From Ruminococcus sp. AF31-8BH (GTDB lineage Bacteria; Bacillota; Clostridia; Lachnospirales; Lachnospiraceae), in the NCBI RefSeq assembly GCF_003460605.1, contig NZ_QTVN01000015.1:47809-111808 (forward strand): a stretch of 64,000 nucleotides of DNA, in the 5' to 3' direction. Below, in pieces: positions 59,478 through 64,000 of this stretch; position 1 is the first letter of the stretch, and the number at the start of each line of letters is the position of its first letter. Under the pieces are notes generated by a model, which had not been told where the DNA came from, made no database searches, and saw nothing but the letters and a program-made list of their open reading frames with translations. Both the position numbers and the translations under genes were made by a program.

Positions 59478-60806
59478 TTAATCATAGAAATAATTCCGAT
59501 AAGCAAGAGCATCAGGAAGCTGGTAGGGCCTCTGTTCCACACTGCCCTGTTTTTTCGGTAAAAGATGATGGGTCAACACATAATCTTCGATTATTTTTGA
59601 GATATCATAGGTTTCCTGTTCCTGGAAGGCTACATAAACCCTGCTTGTGAATTCTGGACTGGAATGCCCCAGGCATTTGGAGATCGTTTTCGTGTTGACC
59701 TGGTACTGGGCGAGGATCGTGGCGTAGGTATTCCGGAATTTTCTCCAGGGCAGCCGGGAGATTCCGCTCTGTTCCATCAGGCGGTTATATGGTTTGATAT
59801 AAAAACTGCGGTTATGGCACTGCCCGTTTTCATGGCAGCAGATGTAGCCCAGATCCAGGAACCCTGGATCAGAAGCTTTGCGTTTTTCGTAGCGCTGCCG
59901 TTCCAGGAGGATCTCATCCAGGACAAAATCAGCCAGTACTACTGCTCTTTTGCTGTTTTTGGTTTTCAGTGGGAGTTCACTGCACAGTACCGGCCTGTTT
60001 TCCTGCTGTTTTTCCATGTACAGGTCCTTTCCAAGCTGTCGTTCCACAAAAAGTTTCTTGCCAAGGAAATCAATATCGCTGTACCGGAGTCCGGTGATCT
60101 CGGAGAACCGCAGGCCGGCAGTGACGGCAAGGAGCATGGGCAGATAGATCATGGGTTCCTGCTGCTTACACAGATATAAAAGATGGGCAGCCTGTTCCAC
60201 GGTATAAACCTGCTGCCGGGTATCCGCTTTTTTCTTTAGGCATGGCTGTTTTACTTCGGAAGAGATTCCGGTATAGATATCCCTGGAAAGACAGTTGTGT
60301 TTCAGGGCGTAACAAAGGGAACCTGTGACCACACCGATTGCAGTTCTCTGTACTTTCTGATACGGGATAGCAGATAATGCATTTACCAGGTCTTTTCTCT
60401 GCAGCGTATCCAGCATTTTATGACCAATCGCAGGGAGCAGGTAGTTTTCTATGATATTCCGGTAAGCGTTGTAGGTATTATAAGTGATCCTTTTTTGCCC
60501 GATCATATGATGGTAAAACCAGAAATCATAAAACTCTTTCACGGTATAAGAAAAGGGGATGAAACTGCCTTTTGCGATTTCCATGAGAGTCTCATCCCTT
60601 TTCTGGCGGGCCAGCTGCTTGTTGGAAGAGGCGGCCCGCTGTACCATCTTCACATCGCCGGATTCAAAAACAAGTAAAAGACGAAAACAGTATTTTCGTC
60701 TGGCTTTTACATATATAACGTCACCAAGGGATTTCCCAGAGATGAGCCTGCCATAAAGGAAGGTTTCCTTTACCTGCATCTGGGGATAGATCTCATTCTT
60801 TTTCAC
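59478..60806 (-). CDS. tyrosine recombinase 2 (probably the active integrase)
   Basis: 442 residues, the only member of the array with most of the catalytic set: Arg in TAGLRFSEITGLRYSD, box II WRKFRNTYATIL (Arg kept, His replaced by Arg), CLGHSSPEFTSRVYVAFQ with the His and the Tyr nucleophile. The N-terminal domain differs from integrases 1, 3 and 4. Follows integrase 1 by 3 nt, so they are co-translated. Expected to integrate or excise the element; target site not visible. Confidence 0.9.
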   Translation of the reverse strand: MKKNEIYPQMQVKETFLYGRLISGKSLGDVIYVKARRKYCFRLLLVFESGDVKMVQRAASSNKQLARQKRDETLMEIAKGSFIPFSYTVKEFYDFWFYHHMIGQKRITYNTYNAYRNIIENYLLPAIGHKMLDTLQRKDLVNALSAIPYQKVQRTAIGVVTGSLCYALKHNCLSRDIYTGISSEVKQPCLKKKADTRQQVYTVEQAAHLLYLCKQQEPMIYLPMLLAVTAGLRFSEITGLRYSDIDFLGKKLFVERQLGKDLYMEKQQENRPVLCSELPLKTKNSKRAVVLADFVLDEILLERQRYEKRKASDPGFLDLGYICCHENGQCHNRSFYIKPYNRLMEQSGISRLPWRKFRNTYATILAQYQVNTKTISKCLGHSSPEFTSRVYVAFQEQETYDISKIIEDYVLTHHLLPKKQGSVEQRPYQLPDALAYRNYFYD

Positions 60807-60809
60807 AGG

Positions 60810-61985
60810 CTATTTCCCCCTCTTTTTTTCAGCACCAAGGACCGGATCCAGGGAACCTGCAACGACAGCACCAACTTCAGGATCCGTACATGGAATCCTG
60901 TTACAGAATGCCAGTGTTGTAGTCTGTTTTGTGTGGCCAAGGATACCAGAGACTGTTTCAAGGGAAAAATCCTGTTCGAGAAGAAAACGGGCGAACATAT
61001 ATCTCAGATCACGCATGTTCAGTTTTGAAAGGCCGGTTTCTGTGGTGATCGTTTTTAAAGCGGCTCCTAATGTAACAGCAGATTTTATCTTTGCAGTGGG
61101 ACCGAGGCAAAGATAAGATTTATATTCTGTAGCAGAAGGATATCTTGCCAGAAGTTTCCGGTTTTCTTTTCGCCGGGTAGAAAGTTCTGGAAATAGAAAA
61201 GAAGGGATTTTTAATGTTCGGTTCTGTTTGGTCCCTTCCAGTTTTTTTAACTGGCAGTTCTTCCCGGAATCGTTCGAGGTACAGATCCTCTGGATTGTGA
61301 TGGTCTGCTCATGACGGTTGAAATCCGAATACTTCAGTCCAAGGATTTCCCCAGGTGTCAGGCCGCAAAAAAGAGCCAGTTGAATCTCCAGGTAATGGTT
61401 GGAATTGGAAGCGGCAGTCAGGAATGTGCGAAGCTGTTCCGGGGAATAGAAAACCGGATTTCCGGGAGGCTCCGGATAGTGTCGGATCTGCTGGAAGTCC
61501 ATATCCGGAAGATAATTGTTTACGCGGGCGTTTTTCAAAGCGTTGTGCAGCAGCTTATATGCATAATAGCCTCCGTTGCAGCAGTAAGCCTGGCAGGATT
61601 CCAGAACCCTATTGAGATAATCAGGAGTGACACATCCCAAAAGAATATCTTTATGCAGATGGGGCTGGATGATCAGTTTTATGATCCATTGCTTTTGAAC
61701 CAGTGTACGGCTGCCATTAGAACCCTGAGCACATACATCATTCAGCCAGTAATCCAGATATTCCGAAAAGGTAAAAGGCATATCCCGGTCCTTTTTCAGT
61801 TTGGACAACTGATCCTGGTAAGAAACCAGGGAACGCTGGAAGCTCTCTTCTGCTTCTTCCCGGGATGAAAACCCGGTACGACGGCCGTATTCAATGGTGC
61901 AGATAAGAGGATTTACCAATTTGGTCAGATGAGCCCAGGTACCGTTGTCTTCCTGAAAGACGGGGGTTTTTGCTTGTTCTTTCAT
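60810..61985 (-). CDS. tyrosine recombinase-like protein 1, catalytic residues replaced
   Basis: 391 residues. AP2-like start (RRTGFSSREEAEESF), core-binding domain FSEYLDYWLNDV. In the catalytic domain, LFCGLTPGEILGLKYSDF has Thr for the first Arg, MRDLRYMFA has Arg for the His of HxxR, and ILGHTKQTTTLAF ends in Phe where the Tyr nucleophile should be. It is therefore probably a non-cutting partner that may bind DNA with integrase 2. First gene of the operon, transcribed from 62045-62073, divergent from an XRE gene. Confidence 0.88.
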   Translation of the reverse strand: MKEQAKTPVFQEDNGTWAHLTKLVNPLICTIEYGRRTGFSSREEAEESFQRSLVSYQDQLSKLKKDRDMPFTFSEYLDYWLNDVCAQGSNGSRTLVQKQWIIKLIIQPHLHKDILLGCVTPDYLNRVLESCQAYCCNGGYYAYKLLHNALKNARVNNYLPDMDFQQIRHYPEPPGNPVFYSPEQLRTFLTAASNSNHYLEIQLALFCGLTPGEILGLKYSDFNRHEQTITIQRICTSNDSGKNCQLKKLEGTKQNRTLKIPSFLFPELSTRRKENRKLLARYPSATEYKSYLCLGPTAKIKSAVTLGAALKTITTETGLSKLNMRDLRYMFARFLLEQDFSLETVSGILGHTKQTTTLAFCNRIPCTDPEVGAVVAGSLDPVLGAEKKRGK

Positions 61986-62044
61986 TGATTTGTTTTCTCC
62001 TTTGTGTGTTTGATATGCTTACAGATATTTCTCTATTACGAAAC

Positions 62045-62073
62045 ATTATATGAAGTTTCTCGGCTATTATCAA
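62045..62073 (-). promoter_or_regulatory. promoter of the integrase array
   Basis: TTGATA (62073-62068), 17 nt, TATAAT (62050-62045) on the minus strand. AGAAACTT occurs twice, once upstream of the -35 and once in the spacer, and may be the operator of the divergent XRE repressor. Confidence 0.7.
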
Positions 62074-62120
62074 TACAAAAGTTTCTTAATAACGAATTAT
62101 TGATGAAAGTAGGGAATATC

Positions 62121-62360
62121 ATGCAGAAACTCAGACCGGATATGAACATTGGCGGGAACATACAGAAAATACGGTATAGCCGAAAGCTTACACAGGATCA
62201 AGTGATTGCCAAAATGAATCTCATGGGGATCCAGATCTCCAAAAGTACCTATGCGAAGCTGGAAACAAATCGGATGAATATTAAAGTAAGCGAACTGATG
62301 GCCATGAAGGAAATCTTTGAATGTGAGTTTAATGATTTCTTTGAAGAGCTGAATGAGTAA
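62121..62360 (+). CDS. XRE-family regulator divergent from the integrases
   Basis: 79 residues: GGNIQKIRYSRKLTQDQVIA, GIQISKSTYAKLETNRMNIK, a Xre/Cro helix-turn-helix with acidic end FNDFFEELNE. The ATG at 62121 is favoured by GTAGGGA 6 nt upstream; other in-frame ATGs lie 18 and more nt before. Likely represses or times the integrase operon. Confidence 0.85.
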   Translation: MQKLRPDMNIGGNIQKIRYSRKLTQDQVIAKMNLMGIQISKSTYAKLETNRMNIKVSELMAMKEIFECEFNDFFEELNE

Positions 62361-62385
62361 TAATATAGATAAAATATTATTCGGG

Positions 62386-62450
62386 GAACTCTCTTATTAT
62401 CTAGGTATATGGCAAAACATAATTATATAAGAGGGTTCTCTGTCTTTTTA
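62386..62450 (+). terminator. terminator of the XRE gene
   Basis: GAACTCTCTTATTAT pairs with ATATAAGAGGGTTC around a long loop, then TCTGTCTTTTTA on the plus strand. Confidence 0.6.
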
Positions 62451-62523
62451 TATAAGATAATGTCGTATGTGACAAAATGTTTACAAGAAGGTCAGAATTT
62501 TTAAATTCCTGATTTCTCTTAGC

Positions 62524-62892
62524 TTATGCGCCTATATCATATTGAAATTTCGCATATATAGAATGCCGCATTTTTTCATATAATTGCTTAAAATTTTCTT
62601 CTGCATAGTCAGAAGAGATAGTATTTGAAGTGATTAAGGCACTTTCGAGCCGACTGCTGTAATTAAGGGCAAACTCAGGGTATTTCAGAAATGTATCCAG
62701 GGCAGCAGATTCCAGTTCCTCTCCTGCTTTCAAACGTTCCAACTGAATACTATCAAAAAGTTCTTGTGTCATAGGTACGATCCCGTATATTGCAGCCCAT
62801 TGAGTCTGAGTGAAATGTTTCAATTCTGCCGGCAATGTCAGTAATTTTTGTTTTTGCTCCAAGGTCAATTCGTTGAATAAACTTTTTTCCAT
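62524..62892 (-). CDS. hypothetical protein, 122 residues
   Basis: Soluble, helical, no domain recognised: MEKSLFNELTLEQKQKLLTL, FTQTQWAAIYGIVPMTQELF, EELESAALDTFLKYPEFALN. The ATG at 62892 is 11 nt from GGAGG; a TTG two codons earlier is 5 nt from it and possible. Lies convergent to the XRE gene and divergent from the next one; probable element gene. No function proposed. Confidence 0.65.
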   Translation of the reverse strand: MEKSLFNELTLEQKQKLLTLPAELKHFTQTQWAAIYGIVPMTQELFDSIQLERLKAGEELESAALDTFLKYPEFALNYSSRLESALITSNTISSDYAEENFKQLYEKMRHSIYAKFQYDIGA

Positions 62893-63028
62893 AATCAAAA
62901 TTTCCTCCCATTGGAATAAGTATGTGCAAGTAATTACAGTAGAGATTCTACAACTTATAATTCAATTATATATTAGTTATCCTATACTTACAATCTCTGA
63001 ATAATATTGTAGTTGAGGGTAATGGTAT

Positions 63029-63268
63029 ATGGAAGATCGTAATTATGGAACTATCCGGATTAAATTGGATGAAATGATAGAAAAGCAAAACATCAGTAAG
63101 AACAAATTGGCTCACCGCGCCGAAATGCAAAGGACCCAACTCAACCAGTTTTGTAAAGGAACGGTAACACGGCTGGATACCGCTGTTTTAGCCAGGTTGT
63201 GCTGTGCATTGAATTGTAAGATCGAGGATCTGTTGGAGTACGTTCCACCAGAAAATAAGGAAAAATAA
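63029..63268 (+). CDS. small XRE-family regulator (YozG-like)
   Basis: 79 residues. IRIKLDEMIEKQNISKNKLA, AEMQRTQLNQFCKGTVTRLD, LARLCCALNCKIEDLLEYVP: a short Cro/C1-type helix-turn-helix of the YozG group. GAGGGTAATG lies close to the ATG. Single-gene unit with its own terminator. Confidence 0.88.
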   Translation: MEDRNYGTIRIKLDEMIEKQNISKNKLAHRAEMQRTQLNQFCKGTVTRLDTAVLARLCCALNCKIEDLLEYVPPENKEK

Positions 63269-63285
63269 ATATATCTCATAAGCTA

Positions 63286-63334
63286 AAAAGTGCAGAGAAG
63301 TATATTATACAGTTATACGTCTCTGTACTTTTTT
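63286..63334 (+). terminator. terminator of the YozG-like gene
   Basis: AAAAGTGCAGAGA pairs with TCTCTGTACTTTT, one mismatch, then six Ts. Confidence 0.8.
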
Positions 63335-63653
63335 GCTTATGATGGTCATATCCTTAATGAAATCATTGTAGGTAACCATCCGCTATGTTTTCACTCATGT
63401 GTGAGATATACCCCAACAACCTATATTCCCTTTCATTTTTCCAGTCACAGATCATGCCATCAGCAAAATTAAAATCTATACCTCTTCCTTTTGCAATATT
63501 CATACTTCTTGTAAATGTATTGTATAATCCTACTGTAGCCCATGAAAAAGCTGTATCCATGAAAAACACAGCTATCTCATAAGTGATATTGAATCCACAG
63601 CCAATCGTGCTACAATAAAATTATACATTTCAATATAAGAAGGAGGTCATTCT
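63335..63653. other. intergenic region with promoter of the last gene
   Basis: No supported gene. A 68-codon frame on the minus strand (63363-63569) has no ribosome binding site or family. On the plus strand TTGAAT, 16 nt and TACAAT, ending near 63615, form the likely promoter of the gene at 63654. Confidence 0.5.
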
Positions 63654-64000
63654 ATGGCACTGCAAGAAGATTTCAATCAAATAATAGATTACGCACATTT
63701 TTGGAACTGGGCTCCTGATTGGGGAGAAGTGCAAAGAATATACGAGAAATTCCCTGATTCCTTCTCCGTACTTACGCCCTTTGCGTATTCCTATTTGGAA
63801 GAACTGATTAGAACTACAACCTCCGACTATGGACTTCCTTTATTCGATCGTAATGGGCAACCAGTTAAGGTCAATGTTGGCATGAAGTTGATTTCTTTGG
63901 CAATAGCAGAAAATCAAAATAATCAGGAATATGTCAAGGTTCTGGAAGTGCAAATTACGTTCAAACGGAATGCCAGTTCCGCTACTGCGGAACGGCTATT
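63654..64000 (+). CDS. hypothetical protein, partial at the window end
   Basis: At least 115 residues from the ATG at 63654 (MALQEDFNQIIDYAHFWNWA), after AAGGAGG. Trp- and Tyr-rich with FAYSYLEELIRTTTSDYGLP and LFDRNGQPVKVNVGMKLISL, ending in the middle of a basic segment. No membrane helix, no domain recognised. It may be an element defence or abortive-infection type gene, but nothing here proves it. Confidence 0.75.
   Translation, partial: MALQEDFNQIIDYAHFWNWAPDWGEVQRIYEKFPDSFSVLTPFAYSYLEELIRTTTSDYGLPLFDRNGQPVKVNVGMKLISLAIAENQNNQEYVKVLEVQITFKRNASSATAERL

Noticed and set aside
63363..63569. 68-codon minus-strand frame before the last gene
   Set aside because: No start signal or known family; it overlaps the promoter region of the partial gene at 63654.
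1..64000. CRISPR array, tRNA, rRNA or classical insertion sequence with transposase
   Set aside because: No regular direct repeats with spacers, no tRNA-like cloverleaf and no DDE transposase gene were found by eye.

Overview
The window reads as accessory DNA of a low-to-medium GC gut Firmicute, most likely a clostridial Lachnospiraceae relative. The grounds are the ribosome binding sites (AGGAGG type), TTG and GTG starts, ECF transporter genes, rubredoxin and hemerythrin genes, an Spo0A-C-like small protein and Tn1549-like mobile-element debris. It is a patchwork of iron/metal uptake cassettes separated by pieces of several mobile elements. No rRNA, tRNA or CRISPR array was seen.

Layout. 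1-5.5 kb: cassette 1 on the minus strand (ECF S, T and A components, an ABC exporter fused in frame to the A component and running off the window, an AraC regulator, an O-methyltransferase-like gene). 5.6-5.75 kb: an oriT-like repeat. 5.75-10.2 kb: cassette 2 (DtxR-type pseudogene, two YbtP/YbtQ-like ABC proteins, an AraC gene missing its first half). 10.2-10.6 kb: integrase tail and element end. 10.6-36.05 kb: probably one integrative mobilizable element or a composite. It has three tandem large serine recombinases, a MazF/PemK pair, a hairpin-rich likely RNA and a sigma-like gene at the left, and a repressor, a Y-family polymerase, an oriT, MobC and a relaxase at the right. Its cargo is a thiol/sulfur/peroxide stress block (17.9-28.9 kb). 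36.05-36.5 kb: broken mobC and an inverted copy of the 5.6 kb repeat. 36.6-44 kb: cassette 3, complete. 44.0-44.8 kb: element debris. 44.8-52 kb: cassette 4, one six-gene operon. 52.2-56 kb: a five-gene operon with a ZIP metal transporter, a ketopantoate-reductase-like enzyme, two methyltransferases and a transglutaminase-like protein. 56.3-62 kb: ParA and four tandem tyrosine recombinases, most lacking catalytic residues. 62-64 kb: small regulators and a partial gene.

How it fits together. Cassettes 1, 3 and 4 share the same parts: an ECF S/T/A importer, a pair of half-size exporter-type ABC proteins and an AraC regulator. This resembles the import part of yersiniabactin/equibactin-type siderophore loci, but no siderophore synthesis gene is present, which suggests import of other microbes' metallophores. 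A 16-bp inverted repeat (GTTAGT-N4-ACTAAC and variants) lies 3-9 bp downstream of a -10 box at five promoters: methyltransferase-araC 1, ECF operon 1, ECF operon 3, the araC 4 operon and the ZIP operon. They therefore appear to form one metal regulon, probably under a DtxR-type repressor. The only DtxR-like gene here is dead.

The redox block has its own regulon. Three promoters (trxA-trxB, trxA2-rhodanese-CoA disulfide reductase, and an SDR) each carry GTGAT-N3-ATCAC exactly 22 bp upstream of a -10 box, the class II activator position. A Crp/Fnr-family gene sits between two of these operons.
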